64,000 nucleotides of DNA from Sphingobium sp. TCM1 (GCF_001650725.1 NZ_LXVX01000005.1:62001-126000), one strand, 5' to 3'; positions 51,133 through 59,927 are shown, counted from the first letter of the stretch. The notes: generated by a model not told the origin, from the letters alone. A program made the numbers and translations.

Positions 51133-52547
51133 AGCCCGTCCACTCCTCGCAGCAATGCGCGCATTTCCTCGGCCGGGGATTGTTCTGGCGGAGCCGCCGT
51201 CACCTGCTGCTTGGCCATCAGCAGCAGGAATTGCGGTGCCAGCGTGTCCTCGAACATCCACAATTCGCCATTGGGCGTCGTGACCAGCGCGGGTTGCAGC
51301 CGGGCCATGGCGTCGCGCGCCTGTCCTTCGTTGATCGACCCGCCGCCCAGCACTTCATGGCCGAGGCGCGCCAGGCGATCGCTGGAAATGGCGAGCATCT
51401 GCGCCGCCACTACCGCGGCCAGGCCGATCATGCGTCGGCTGGCGCCCGCTTCCCACAGGATGCGGCGGAACAGGGCGTGGGTCGGCTCGCTCATTTCCGC
51501 CCAGCCGGTCAGCGCATCGGCCAGCCCCTGTTCGGCGTCGGCCAGCGTCACATGATCCCGCCCCGCCCCTTCGCAGGCCAGCGCGGCGTGCATCCCGAAA
51601 AGCCGGGCATGATAGGGCGATCCCATCGCGGCGGCGGCCAGCGCCTCCAGCGCGTCGGGGTCGATGGTCAGCCGCGCGTTGGACGCGCAACTGGCGAGCA
51701 GCCGTTCCAGTTGGGGGCGGGGTATCGGGCTGACGCGCTGCGGCACCAGATGGCGACGCAGCGAGGGGTGGGCCGCGATCAGTCCGTCAATGTCGCTGGC
51801 GATGCCCACCAGCACCACCTGCACCGGGGAATGAATGTCCGTCAGCAGCTTGAGCAGCGCCGCGACATCCTGTTTTGCGCCATCGGATTCCACCCGGTCA
51901 TATTCGTCGATGATCAGGATCGATCGTTCGCGCACTTCCTCGACCAGCAGCGCGGCCAGCCTTGCCACGTCCAGCCGATCGGCCAGCATGGTCTTCAGCC
52001 GCTCGCGTCCGGCCGCGCTCATCGGCAGTTCGGGCAGGAACGGGCGGAACAGCGCATCGAAATCCGAATCGCCATTGGCGGAGGCGTAGAGTGCAACGCA
52101 GCCCGCCTCGTCGGCCAGGTCGCCGAAAACCCGCGCGAGCGAGGTCTTGCCCGATCCGCGCGTGCCGAATACGACCGCATGTTTGCGCTGCACGACGATC
52201 GCCTCGACCAGCTTTTCCAGCTCGCTGTTGCGCCCGGCCAGGCCATGGCGGTCGGTGACGGGCATCGCCGTGTTGAAGGCGGCGTAAATGCTGTCGCGGC
52301 GCAGGCTGATCGGGCGGATGGGCGCGGTCATGGCGCTCATCGACAGCGGCCGCGGCTGCGCGTCATCGGTCTCCTGTTCGGACGAGGCGTGGTGGAAGCC
52401 CGGCACGGCGCGCATGTCCGCTTCCAGCTGGACCTCGTCGGGGATCAGCCGGTCGCTGCGCCGTCGCGTATCGCCGAGGGCGGACGAGAGGAAGCGGCCC
52501 AGAAGGCCGGTCCGTTCCTGCAATATGCCTTGATCTATCGCGGTCAA
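51129..52547 (-). CDS. AAA/ExeA-like ATPase in the exopolysaccharide operon
   Basis: A 472-residue cytoplasmic P-loop ATPase. GRNSELEKLVEAIVVQRKHA precedes the Walker A GTRGSGKT at residues 128-135; Walker B is SILIIDEYDRV near 208; VVLVGIASDIDGLI contains a sensor-1-like residue. It belongs to the Orc1/MalT/ExeA-like (ATPase_AAA with archaeal-type) group used as switches. No DNA-binding domain is evident. It sits between the Wza-type and Wzz-type genes with four-base overlaps on both sides, so it likely energises or regulates assembly or export of the polymer. Such a gene occurs in some sphingomonad loci but its role is not established. Confidence 0.78.
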   Translation of the reverse strand: MTAIDQGILQERTGLLGRFLSSALGDTRRRSDRLIPDEVQLEADMRAVPGFHHASSEQETDDAQPRPLSMSAMTAPIRPISLRRDSIYAAFNTAMPVTDRHGLAGRNSELEKLVEAIVVQRKHAVVFGTRGSGKTSLARVFGDLADEAGCVALYASANGDSDFDALFRPFLPELPMSAAGRERLKTMLADRLDVARLAALLVEEVRERSILIIDEYDRVESDGAKQDVAALLKLLTDIHSPVQVVLVGIASDIDGLIAAHPSLRRHLVPQRVSPIPRPQLERLLASCASNARLTIDPDALEALAAAAMGSPYHARLFGMHAALACEGAGRDHVTLADAEQGLADALTGWAEMSEPTHALFRRILWEAGASRRMIGLAAVVAAQMLAISSDRLARLGHEVLGGGSINEGQARDAMARLQPALVTTPNGELWMFEDTLAPQFLLLMAKQQVTAAPPEQSPAEEMRALLRGVDGL

Positions 52548-53371
52548 AACAGCTTCTCCCGGATGATGAGGACGTCTTCAGGCTGCACCGGATCGTCCAG
52601 ATCGGCCTGAATTTCCTTCCCCCCCCGGCGAACCTTTATGCGTTTTGTGGACCCTGCCAGGGTCGGGCCGCCCGCCAATGCCAGCGCCTGGCGGAAGCTC
52701 TGCCCCGGCGCGAAGGAAAAGGCGCCGGGCTGCTGCACCTGGCCATAGACATAGACTTTCTCGGCCTGCGGCACGAACAGCGTGTCGCCCGGCTTCAGCG
52801 GCCGGTTGGCGCCCGCCGACATGTCGGCCAGCGAAATACGCACCGGCGCGCCGCCCTCGGCGGGCGTCAGGATGACCGCGTTGGCGCCGTCCTTGGTCGA
52901 TCCCCCCGCCTTGGCCAGCATCGATGCCACCGTATAGGGCCGGTCGAGCGGGTAATTGCCTGCCTGCGGCACATTGCCCAGCACGGTAACGAAGCGGCTG
53001 ACATAATTGCTGACTTCGACGCTGACCGACGGCTTGGTCAGATAGCCGCCGGCGGCATAGCCGGCGGCGATGTCCTGCGACAGCTGGGCCGTGCTCTTGC
53101 CGTTCGCCTGAATGGGGCCGATCAGCGCGAGCAGGACCGTGCCATCCGCCTTCACCCGCGTCGTGGTGGACAGGTCGGGCTGGCCGAACACGGCGATCTT
53201 CACCTCGTCGTCCGGGCCGAGCAGATAGCCGGCCGCGGCGCCGGGTTGTGGCGCGGCGGGGGCGACGGCCGCCGTCGTGCTCGCCGGTGCAGCGGCCTGG
53301 GCAATGGCGGCCGCAGGCAGCGCGGCAAGGGCCGCCGCCTGCAAGATGGTCAGGGTCTTGGCTGTTTTCAC
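52544..53371 (-). CDS. Wza-type polysaccharide export protein (SLBB domains)
   Basis: A 275-residue exported protein. The signal peptide is MKTAKTLTILQAAALAALPA with cleavage near IAQA; no lipobox cysteine is visible. A Poly_export domain begins GYLLGPDDEVKIAVFGQPDL near residue 49 and SLBB-like repeats follow (FVTVLGNVPQAGNYPLDRPY; YVYGQVQQPGAFSFAPGQS). It forms the periplasmic or outer-membrane part of the export channel together with the barrel protein and Wzz. It lies 22 bases after the barrel gene. Confidence 0.93.
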   Translation of the reverse strand: MKTAKTLTILQAAALAALPAAAIAQAAAPASTTAAVAPAAPQPGAAAGYLLGPDDEVKIAVFGQPDLSTTTRVKADGTVLLALIGPIQANGKSTAQLSQDIAAGYAAGGYLTKPSVSVEVSNYVSRFVTVLGNVPQAGNYPLDRPYTVASMLAKAGGSTKDGANAVILTPAEGGAPVRISLADMSAGANRPLKPGDTLFVPQAEKVYVYGQVQQPGAFSFAPGQSFRQALALAGGPTLAGSTKRIKVRRGGKEIQADLDDPVQPEDVLIIREKLF

Positions 53372-53393
53372 AGGTCTTTGCTCCCTGGATGGT

Positions 53394-54617
53394 TCAGAAT
53401 TTGATCGCCGCGCCCAGCGTCACCTGGGTGCCGCTGAACTGGGAAATGTCGGTGTCGGTCCGGCGCCGATAATGCTGGGCGTCGAGCGTCAGCGCGACAC
53501 GGTCCGACAGTTTCCGGCTCAGCACGCCACCCAGCCGCTGATTACGGTCGGCGTTGATCGTGAAGGGGCGCAGCGCGGCGTCCTGCCGGAATTTCCGCCG
53601 TTCCCATTCCGCGTAGAGACCGGCAGAGGTGAGTTCGGAAATGGCGAAGTCGCCCTGCACGCGATAGGCGGTCTCGATGGCGAAGCCGGCCGCTATCAGG
53701 CTGTCGTTGACGATGCTCCGTTCGGTCGTGGCGGTCAGCTTGAGGCGCGGAACCGCGTTGGTCGACAGGCTGACCTTCCAGCCCAGCCCGTCATAGCTGC
53801 CGACCGCGGCCGAATCGCTGTCGACGTCGAGCCAGCGCAGGTCCGCGTCGATCTGGGTCAGCGGCGACACCGAACGCTGGAAACGCAGACCCCAGCTGTT
53901 GATCCGGTTTTCGATTCCCAGCGTGTCGCGCTTGCTGTCGACCCGCGCATAATAAGCGGTGATCGTGCCCAGGCTCGGCTTGTTGTAGCCGATCCCGCCC
54001 ATGAAGCTGTCACTGGTCTGGTCGGCATAGTCGAACTGGTCGGCGTTGCGCGTCAGGTCGTGGCTATAGGCGGCCACGGGAAACAGGCCGGGCCGCTCGC
54101 AGCTGAGCTTGGCCCCGAAGGAGGTGAAGCGCTGGAGATTCTCGGTCGCCGTGTTGAGATCGCCATAATCGGCGCGCTGTTGCCGGTAGGCGGCGCGGGG
54201 CGTGACGACACAGGTGGCGCCGAAGCGCAGGTCGGCCTTGGCCTCCGTATCGACGCGCAGCTTGCTGCGCTGCTGTTCCGACAGGAAACGGTCATAGCCC
54301 AGCTTGGCCCGAAACAGGATGTCATGTCGTCCGACCGGCCGCCCGAACCGCGCCTCTATCGATGGCGTGACGATCAGGTCGCTCTTCGGGTCGGCCACCG
54401 CGTCGTCGACGCGATAGACATTGTCGTCATAGAGCAGGTCCAGCCCGGCCGTGAGGTTGAAGCCATAGTCGACCAGGCGTCGCTCTTCGAGTGCGCCGTT
54501 GGATCCGATATTGTCCTGCGCAAACGCGACAGGAGGGGTGATCGTCAGGGCTGCGGCCGTGACGAATATGGTGCGCAGGACGCGCGTTCGACGCTCCAGG
54601 CGACCCGTGCCGGGCAT
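53394..54617 (-). CDS. Outer-membrane beta-barrel protein of the exopolysaccharide locus
   Basis: A beta-barrel protein, 407 residues from the ATG at 54617. That start gives a clean signal peptide (RTRVLRTIFVTAAALTITPP, cleaved near AFAQ); the frame is open to 54755, with other ATGs at 54671 and upstream, none having a clear ribosome-binding site. The mature protein alternates hydrophobic and polar residues through many strands and ends in the outer-membrane pattern VTLGAAIKF with terminal Phe. Such GelF/SpsF-type barrels accompany sphingan export. It is the first gene of the minus-strand operon. Confidence 0.8.
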   Translation of the reverse strand: MPGTGRLERRTRVLRTIFVTAAALTITPPVAFAQDNIGSNGALEERRLVDYGFNLTAGLDLLYDDNVYRVDDAVADPKSDLIVTPSIEARFGRPVGRHDILFRAKLGYDRFLSEQQRSKLRVDTEAKADLRFGATCVVTPRAAYRQQRADYGDLNTATENLQRFTSFGAKLSCERPGLFPVAAYSHDLTRNADQFDYADQTSDSFMGGIGYNKPSLGTITAYYARVDSKRDTLGIENRINSWGLRFQRSVSPLTQIDADLRWLDVDSDSAAVGSYDGLGWKVSLSTNAVPRLKLTATTERSIVNDSLIAAGFAIETAYRVQGDFAISELTSAGLYAEWERRKFRQDAALRPFTINADRNQRLGGVLSRKLSDRVALTLDAQHYRRRTDTDISQFSGTQVTLGAAIKF

Positions 54618-54849
54618 GACGAAGTGCGTCCGCAGTTGCGGATGATCTGATGGGGCCAAAATGCGACTCATGTTGCGTTGCAGCAATGAGCCCATGCTAG
54701 TCGGGTTTCCGCCGCCTGCACACATGGCCACACACCGTTGGTCGCGGCAAAGCAACGGTTCGGATCGTCCGAAATGTGCGGGTTACAGGCCGGAACCCGC
54801 CATGTCGGACTTGTTAATCTGGGAGCAATCTAGCGAGCGCTGTTTGGAC

Positions 54850-55050
54850 CTAGAGAATCACCCATCCGATTGCAGCCAAAGTGGCGATCAAGGCGGTGAC
54901 GCCAGCCCAGCGCGAAACCATCTGCACGATGTTTTCCAGGCGATCGGCAAGCACCGGCGTAGCGCGACGACGGGCGGGAATATGGATTTTCGGGCTGATT
55001 TCCTCAGCCGAACGAACTGCAACGATCACGCCAGACTTCCGGTTCTGCAT
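54850..55050 (-). CDS. 66-residue single-span protein (small ORF A)
   Basis: Starts at ATG 55050, six bases after the T tract of the terminator at 55056-55089. It reads MQNRKSGVIVAVRSAEEISP, has a basic segment ARRRATP, and ends with a single helix preceded by IVQMVSRWAG and followed by a short tail GWVIL. Its C-terminal third resembles small ORF B (56837-57067): both have VQ, then SRWAG, TAL and a final W. Orientation matches the exopolysaccharide operon. The SD-like GGCGGGA lies within the terminator stem. It is unrecognised and probably a small inner-membrane protein. Confidence 0.6.
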   Translation of the reverse strand: MQNRKSGVIVAVRSAEEISPKIHIPARRRATPVLADRLENIVQMVSRWAGVTALIATLAAIGWVIL

Positions 55051-55055
55051 GACAC

Positions 55056-55089
55056 AAAAAAATCCCGCCTGTTCCTGATGCAGGCGGGA
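55056..55089 (-). terminator. Terminator downstream of the initiating transferase gene
   Basis: On the minus strand TCCCGCCTG pairs with CAGGCGGGA around a nine-base loop, followed by seven T. It ends transcripts from the gene at 55173-56564 and stands directly before small ORF A. Confidence 0.88.
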
Positions 55090-55172
55090 TATCGCGCGGA
55101 TATTAACAAAAGGTAGGAATGCGGGGCTTAGCGCCAACCGTTCGTCGCGTTCCGCCCGGCGCGGCGGTGCGC

Positions 55173-56564
55173 TCAATATGCGTTGCGGTGGACCAGTACG
55201 TTGAGCGTGCCCACCAGGATGGCGATATCGCGCATCAGGCTCCAGCCGTGCAGATATTCCAGATCCGCCTCCACCCGGTTGAGGATGTCGCGCCGGGTTT
55301 CGGTCGCGCCGCGGAAGCCCCGGATCTGCGCCAGGCCGGTGATGCCGGGCTTGAGCGCGTGGCGATGCCAATATTGCCGGTCGACCTGCCAGAACAGCTG
55401 ATCTTCCGCCGTCGATCCCAGCGCATGGGGGCGAGGACCGACCAGGCTCATTTCACCCATCAGCACGTTGATGAGCTGGGGCAGTTCGTCGATGCTGGTC
55501 TTGCGGATGAAGGCGCCGACGCGCGTGATGCGATCATCGTCGCGGCGGGTCGATGTCGCGCCGTCCTGGCCCGCCTGGTTCACCCGCATGCTGCGGAATT
55601 TCAGGATGTGGAAGATGCGGTTGCCACGCCCGATCCGCTCCTGCCGGAAGAAGATCGGGCCGGGCGAGTCGAGTTTGATGAGGATCGCCACCGCCGCCAT
55701 CATCGGGGCCAGCGCGATCAGCACCGGGACCGTCAGGATGATGTCGAGAAGGCGCTTCTTGGCCCGGTTGGCCAAGTTCAGCGGCCCGCGGGACACGACC
55801 AGCGTAGGCATCCCGCGACAATTATGGACCGCGAGCGGCGCCATCGAATCCAGGTCGGAAACGATGATTTCCCCGGAGATGTTGCCGCCCTTGAGCATTT
55901 GGGCCCAGTCGTCCTTGCGATCGAGCGCGCTGGCGATCACCACGCGGTCGAATTCCTCCAGGATTACCCCCAGCCGATGCAGCATGTAGGGATCGTCGAG
56001 GTCGGGGCGCAGGCCCGCAGCATCGGCTTCGATAACCGTCAAGCCTTGGACATTGTCGGGCAGGACGCCGCCATCGACGATCAGCAGCTGCGCGAACAGG
56101 CCGTCGCCGAAATGGCGGCGCACCGCGCGCACGATCATCATTCGCTGGACGATCAGCAGCGTGGCGCTGCACAGGATGCCCGATGTCACGCCAAGGCGGG
56201 AAAGACTGTCGGTCGCCTTGAGCGAGAACACGACCAGGAGGAAGATCAGTAGCGTGCCGGCCAGTGCCATGATCGCGCTGCGGCAGGAGCTGGTAATGCC
56301 TGTAAGGCATCGCGGATGGAACGCCTGGTTATGAAAGGCCAGTATCCCATAAACGATCATGCCACCTGCCATGGACTGCCAAAGTGCGCTCGACAGTGTA
56401 GGGAGGCCCGCCGCGCGCAGGCCCAGAGCAAATCCGGTAGCCAATGCCACCATGTCTGTCGCCAACAGTAGCAGGCACAGCGCCAGTCGGATGTTCCGGA
56501 GACTTGCGGCTGTGGTGGGATGGAAACGGGGGATATCTTTGATCGCAAGATCGATTTTCGACAT
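55173..56564 (-). CDS. Undecaprenyl-phosphate hexose-1-phosphate transferase (WcaJ/SpsB type)
   Basis: Starts repeat-unit synthesis by moving a sugar phosphate, usually glucose-1-phosphate, from UDP-sugar to undecaprenyl phosphate. The 463-residue protein has about five N-terminal helices, a central Rossmann-like region, and the catalytic PNPT domain at about 270-460: KKRLLDIILTVPVLIALAPM, ILKFRSMRVN, SIDELPQLINVLMGEMSLVG and PRPHALG. This is the layout of WcaJ and the sphingan SpsB/GelB enzymes. It is flanked by small ORFs A and B and separated from the rest of the operon by a terminator. Confidence 0.95.
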   Translation of the reverse strand: MSKIDLAIKDIPRFHPTTAASLRNIRLALCLLLLATDMVALATGFALGLRAAGLPTLSSALWQSMAGGMIVYGILAFHNQAFHPRCLTGITSSCRSAIMALAGTLLIFLLVVFSLKATDSLSRLGVTSGILCSATLLIVQRMMIVRAVRRHFGDGLFAQLLIVDGGVLPDNVQGLTVIEADAAGLRPDLDDPYMLHRLGVILEEFDRVVIASALDRKDDWAQMLKGGNISGEIIVSDLDSMAPLAVHNCRGMPTLVVSRGPLNLANRAKKRLLDIILTVPVLIALAPMMAAVAILIKLDSPGPIFFRQERIGRGNRIFHILKFRSMRVNQAGQDGATSTRRDDDRITRVGAFIRKTSIDELPQLINVLMGEMSLVGPRPHALGSTAEDQLFWQVDRQYWHRHALKPGITGLAQIRGFRGATETRRDILNRVEADLEYLHGWSLMRDIAILVGTLNVLVHRNAY

Positions 56565-56836
56565 CTACAACCCTTTTTGCGTCATGACGTCATGCCCGAT
56601 CCATGTTTCCATGGGCGACCGGAATGAAGGCATTTGTTACGCGTGCGTTATTTTGATTTATGTTGCGTAGCAGCACGCCACAATCTTTCGCGGCTGGCAA
56701 TCCACTATAGACGCCCGGAAGGGCTTTTCCGACGACTTGAAGGCGATCGGCGACGTGGCGCCCCACAAGTGCGATAACCGGAGTAAGACCATCACTGCGC
56801 TGCGCTGCGACAAGGCGCGGCTGTAGCCCGTGCGAA

Positions 56837-57067
56837 TCAGCTCAGCAGCCAGTATCCCAGAAGGAGGACGGCGCCAGACAGCGCGGTTGGCCCCGCCCAA
56901 CGCGACAGATGTTGGACCATGCGTTCGGCCCTGACGAACGCCGGCAACGGGTCTGCAACGGGAGTGACGAGCGGATGCTCGCCCGGCAAAGGATCGCACC
57001 GTGCCGGCATCGGGCCTGGGCCAGAATCGACAATTCTTTCACTCGGATCGGTCGGAACACCTATCAT
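56837..57067 (-). CDS. 76-residue single-span protein (small ORF B)
   Basis: ATG at 57067 after GGAAG; the frame can be extended 10 codons to a TTG at 57097. It begins MIGVPTDPSERIVDSGPGPM, has a Pro-rich middle, and ends in RAERMVQHLSRWAG followed by one hydrophobic helix and the terminal YWLLS. The C-terminus is similar to that of small ORF A. It is upstream of the initiating transferase gene on the same strand, 272 bases before it. The dyads at 57109-57157 lie just upstream. Unknown function; the pairing with ORF A suggests a role in the polysaccharide system. Confidence 0.58.
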   Translation of the reverse strand: MIGVPTDPSERIVDSGPGPMPARCDPLPGEHPLVTPVADPLPAFVRAERMVQHLSRWAGPTALSGAVLLLGYWLLS

Positions 57068-57108
57068 ATGCGCTTCTTCCGTCCTCACCCCGGCCAATTC
57101 AGGCCTGT

Positions 57109-57157
57109 ATTCCGAATTTTTTCGATGCGATCGAACAATAACTGATTTTTTCGGAAT
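57109..57157. promoter_or_regulatory. Nested dyads upstream of small ORF B
   Basis: ATTCCGAA (57109-57116) is inverted as TTCGGAAT (57150-57157), and between them TTCGAT-GCG-ATCGAA (57121-57135) is a perfect 6-3-6 dyad. The block is AT-rich in a GC-rich surrounding and sits 42-90 bases upstream of small ORF B. It is the best candidate in the region for a control point of the polysaccharide initiation genes. Confidence 0.45.
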
Positions 57158-57237
57158 TTTCCAGTTTTACAAGATAGTAACCGCGTCAGAACGGGACGAA
57201 GTCCACTGGCGTTGCAAAACACGGCTCGATCCGGCTG

Positions 57238-58206
57238 CTACAGCCACTTCAGCCGTTTGAAGCGGGCGTAGAGCAGGCTGCATATGACGGTTATCACCCC
57301 CAGCACGACGAAATAGCCGTAGCGCGTCTTGAGTTCGGGCATATGCTCGAAATTCATGCCGTAAATGCCCGCGATCGCGGTCGGCACCGCCAGGATGGCG
57401 GCCCAGGCGGCAAGCTGGCGGGTGATGGCGCCGGTGCGCTGCTGCTCCAGCAGGTTGGAGGATTCGAACACGCTGCTCAGCACCTCGCGCAGATCGTCGA
57501 CCATCACCTGGACGCGGCGCACATGGTCGCGCACGTCGCTGAAATAGGCCCGCGCCTCCGCGTCGATGCATGGCAGTTCGACCTTCACGAACTTGGTCGC
57601 CACCTCCTGCATCGGTACCAGGATGCGCTGGAACCGGATCAGCTGGCGGCGCAGGTTGAAGATGCGGGTAATGTCGTCGCGCCCCAGGAAATGGTCGATC
57701 ATCTGCTGTTCCATCGCCAGCACCTCATCCTCGATCCCCTCGATGATCGGCAGATAGCCGTCGACGATGAAGTCCAGGATGGCGTGCAGCACATAGTCGA
57801 CGCCCTGCGCCAGGCGGGCAGGCACCGCCTCCAGGTCGTGGCGCAGGGTGAGATGGGCGCGCGCCGAACCGTGGCGGACGCTGATGATATGGCTGTGACC
57901 CACGAAGATCGCGGTCTCCCCATAGGAGATGGCGTCCGCTTCGAGATAGGCGGTGCGGGCGACGACGAACAGCTGGTCGCCATACAGATCGACCTTGGGC
58001 AACTGGTTCGCCTTGATCGCGTCCTCGACCGCGAGCGGATGAAGATCGTAGGTGCGCTGCAATCGGTGCATTTCGTCGTCGCTGGGATCGGCGAGGCCGA
58101 TCCAGACGAATTCGGACTTGTCCGCCGCACAGGCGATCCGCTCGTCGATCGACACCGGGCGCACGCATTGGCCGTTGCGGTAGAGATAGGCGGCAATGAC
58201 GGTCAT
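57238..58206 (-). CDS. corA: CorA-family divalent metal transporter
   Basis: Inner-membrane channel for Mg2+ (possibly Co2+, Ni2+ or Zn2+). The 322-residue protein has a large cytoplasmic alpha/beta N-terminal domain with long helices (VEDAIKANQLPKVDLYGDQL near residue 60; DDITRIFNLRRQLIRFQRIL near 173) and two C-terminal helices; the CorA signature GIYGMNFEHMP lies after the first of them, near residue 285. The ATG at 58206 is chosen because the upstream extension is low-complexity and overlaps a basic region. No riboswitch is evident upstream. Confidence 0.93.
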   Translation of the reverse strand: MTVIAAYLYRNGQCVRPVSIDERIACAADKSEFVWIGLADPSDDEMHRLQRTYDLHPLAVEDAIKANQLPKVDLYGDQLFVVARTAYLEADAISYGETAIFVGHSHIISVRHGSARAHLTLRHDLEAVPARLAQGVDYVLHAILDFIVDGYLPIIEGIEDEVLAMEQQMIDHFLGRDDITRIFNLRRQLIRFQRILVPMQEVATKFVKVELPCIDAEARAYFSDVRDHVRRVQVMVDDLREVLSSVFESSNLLEQQRTGAITRQLAAWAAILAVPTAIAGIYGMNFEHMPELKTRYGYFVVLGVITVICSLLYARFKRLKWL

Positions 58207-58435
58207 GATCTCTTCTGTTTCGCTGTTGTTTCCGTCGATTAGCAGAAGCGGGCGGCGCCGTCCCGCGCGACCTGCGGTTCGCCGCGTCGGCATGTCCGCT
58301 CATGTCATTTTCGGCCATCAGGGCGGCGGCTGACTTTTGCCTGACATAGTTGGGGTGGAAATGGGGGCGCGCAAGACGATGCGCGCGGCACAGGCTGGGA
58401 GAGGGCCGGCGGCGCGCAGGACCGGAGCCTGAAAC

Positions 58436-58960
58436 GTGACCATAATGACAATCGATTTCGAGGCGTCCTGCCTGCCGCGCCATGGGCGCTCCTTCCCGAT
58501 CGAGGTGGGGATGGCGGATGATGGCGCCGCGCGCAGCTGGTTGATCCGGCCGCATGACAGCTGGGCCGGCTGGGACTGGACGGCCGAAGCCGAGGCGCTG
58601 CATGGCCTCAGCCTCAGCCGCATCGATTCGGAGGGATGGCCGGTCGAGGCCGTGCTCGCCGAACTGGCCCTCGCCGCGCGGGGGCGGCGGGTGATCGCCG
58701 ACAGTCTGATCGACCAATATTGGCTGGACACCCTCGCGGCGGCCGCCGGCGCAGCTTCGCCCTTCCGCATCGACCATGTCTCGACGCTGTTCGATGAGCG
58801 GGCGATCGACGAGGCGCGGATCGGCGCGGCGGTCGCCTATGCCGACGCGCAGGGTGTGGAGCGGCATCGGGCGGCGGGAGACGCGCTCTGGCTGGCCGCG
58901 TTGATCGCCCATGCCACCGGCGAGGCGCGGAGCGCGCGCGCCCTGCTGGCGGCCCAGTGA
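58436..58960 (+). CDS. DEDDh-type 3'-5' exonuclease-like protein
   Basis: A 174-residue protein with a GTG start at 58436 (an ATG at 58445 would also serve). The N-terminus TIDFEASCLP supplies the D-x-E of the DEDD family; VIADSLIDQYWLD near residue 85 supplies the third acidic residue; HRAAGDALWLAALI near 143-156 supplies the H-x4-D pair. These are all four catalytic carboxylates of a DEDDh exonuclease. The protein is short, lacking extra domains, like small RNase T/oligoribonuclease relatives. The substrate is unknown. It is divergent from corA. Confidence 0.82.
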   Translation: MTIMTIDFEASCLPRHGRSFPIEVGMADDGAARSWLIRPHDSWAGWDWTAEAEALHGLSLSRIDSEGWPVEAVLAELALAARGRRVIADSLIDQYWLDTLAAAAGAASPFRIDHVSTLFDERAIDEARIGAAVAYADAQGVERHRAAGDALWLAALIAHATGEARSARALLAAQ

Positions 58961-58976
58961 CAGGCGACAATGTCGC

Positions 58977-58993
58977 CAGCAACAATTTGTTAC
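58977..58993. promoter_or_regulatory. 17-base motif upstream of first response regulator
   Basis: Read on the minus strand it is GTAACAAATTGTTGCTG. It matches 16 of 17 bases of the site at 63532-63548, which also lies upstream of an OmpR-type response regulator gene. It sits 224 bases from the start at 59217. A 7-bp dyad GGCGACA-A-TGTCGCC directly adjoins it at 58963-58977. Confidence 0.5.
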
Positions 58994-59216
58994 GTCGAGC
59001 CAATTACGCAGACATTGAGCGCGCCTAACCTGACACGGTCGTCCGGCTTTGCGGCCGGGATGGTGCGGGCCGCAAAGGAGAAGCGTTCATGTCCCCCGCT
59101 CTGGCGTCAACCATTGCGAGTATTTTATCGGCCGTTTTCCACGCAGGCTCCGGCCTTGACGGCCAGGCGCATTGCCCGATCGCTGCGGCAGGGGATGGTG
59201 CGCGGACGCTGGCCGC

Positions 59217-59927
59217 ATGAATCCGCCCCTGGTCCTGATCGCCGAAACCCAGCAGGATTTGCGGCGCAATGTCCGCGAATATCTGGAACAGAGCGGATTT
59301 CGCGCCTTGCCCGCAGGGTCGGCGCACGACGTCTTCCACGCCCTGACCAGCGTGCCGGTGGGTGTGCTGGTGCTGGACGCGGCGCTGCGCGGTCCCGACG
59401 GGCTGGACCTGTGTCGTGACGTGCGCGAGCGCAGCGACGTGCCGATCATCCTGGTCGGTGCCAACAGTTCGGAGGTCGACCGCGTGGTCGGTCTGGAGCT
59501 GGGCGCCGACGATTATATGGCCAAGCCCTATTCGACTCGGGAGCTTGCCGCGCGGCTGCGCGCCGTCTTGCGGCGTGGCAGGGGGGAGCGCGCGCTTGGC
59601 CTGCGCCGTCAGAGCCGGGCCGTGTTCGAGGGATGGATCGTCGATTTCGCCCGCCGGGAGATTCGCGACCCGCAGGGTTTTCCCGTAGACCTGACCGCTG
59701 CCGAATTCGCGTTGCTGACCGTCTTCCTCGACCATCCCCAGATCGTCATCGCCCGCGCGCGGCTGATGGAAATGGCCGGCGTGCGCGACGCCCCCTCCTC
59801 CGACCGCAGCATCGACGTGCTGGTCAGCCGCCTTCGCCGCAAGCTGGGGGATGGCGGGCGTGCCGCGCCGATTGTTACAGTTCGCGGCGTCGGATATATG
59901 TTCAGCGCGGTGGTCGACCGGCGCTGA
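59217..59927 (+). CDS. OmpR/PhoB-type response regulator with altered receiver
   Basis: A 236-residue two-domain regulator. The receiver keeps the phospho-acceptor Asp54 (VLDAALRGPDG) and Lys103 (MAKPYS), but the acidic pocket normally reading E/D-D reads AET (residues 9-11), and the usual Ser/Thr before Ala82 is Gly81. The C-terminal winged helix (about 135-230) has RSIDVLVSRLRRKLGDGG and VTVRGVGYMF, as in OmpR. The ATG is at 59217; the frame is open 15 codons farther. It is paralogous to the gene at 63645. No histidine kinase lies beside it. Phosphorylation may be weak or absent. Confidence 0.88.
   Translation: MNPPLVLIAETQQDLRRNVREYLEQSGFRALPAGSAHDVFHALTSVPVGVLVLDAALRGPDGLDLCRDVRERSDVPIILVGANSSEVDRVVGLELGADDYMAKPYSTRELAARLRAVLRRGRGERALGLRRQSRAVFEGWIVDFARREIRDPQGFPVDLTAAEFALLTVFLDHPQIVIARARLMEMAGVRDAPSSDRSIDVLVSRLRRKLGDGGRAAPIVTVRGVGYMFSAVVDRR

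Noticed and set aside
56658..56836. Possible short coding stretch between small ORF B and the transferase gene
   Set aside because: The frame has no ribosome-binding site and no recognisable motif, and its first part overlaps ORF B in another frame.
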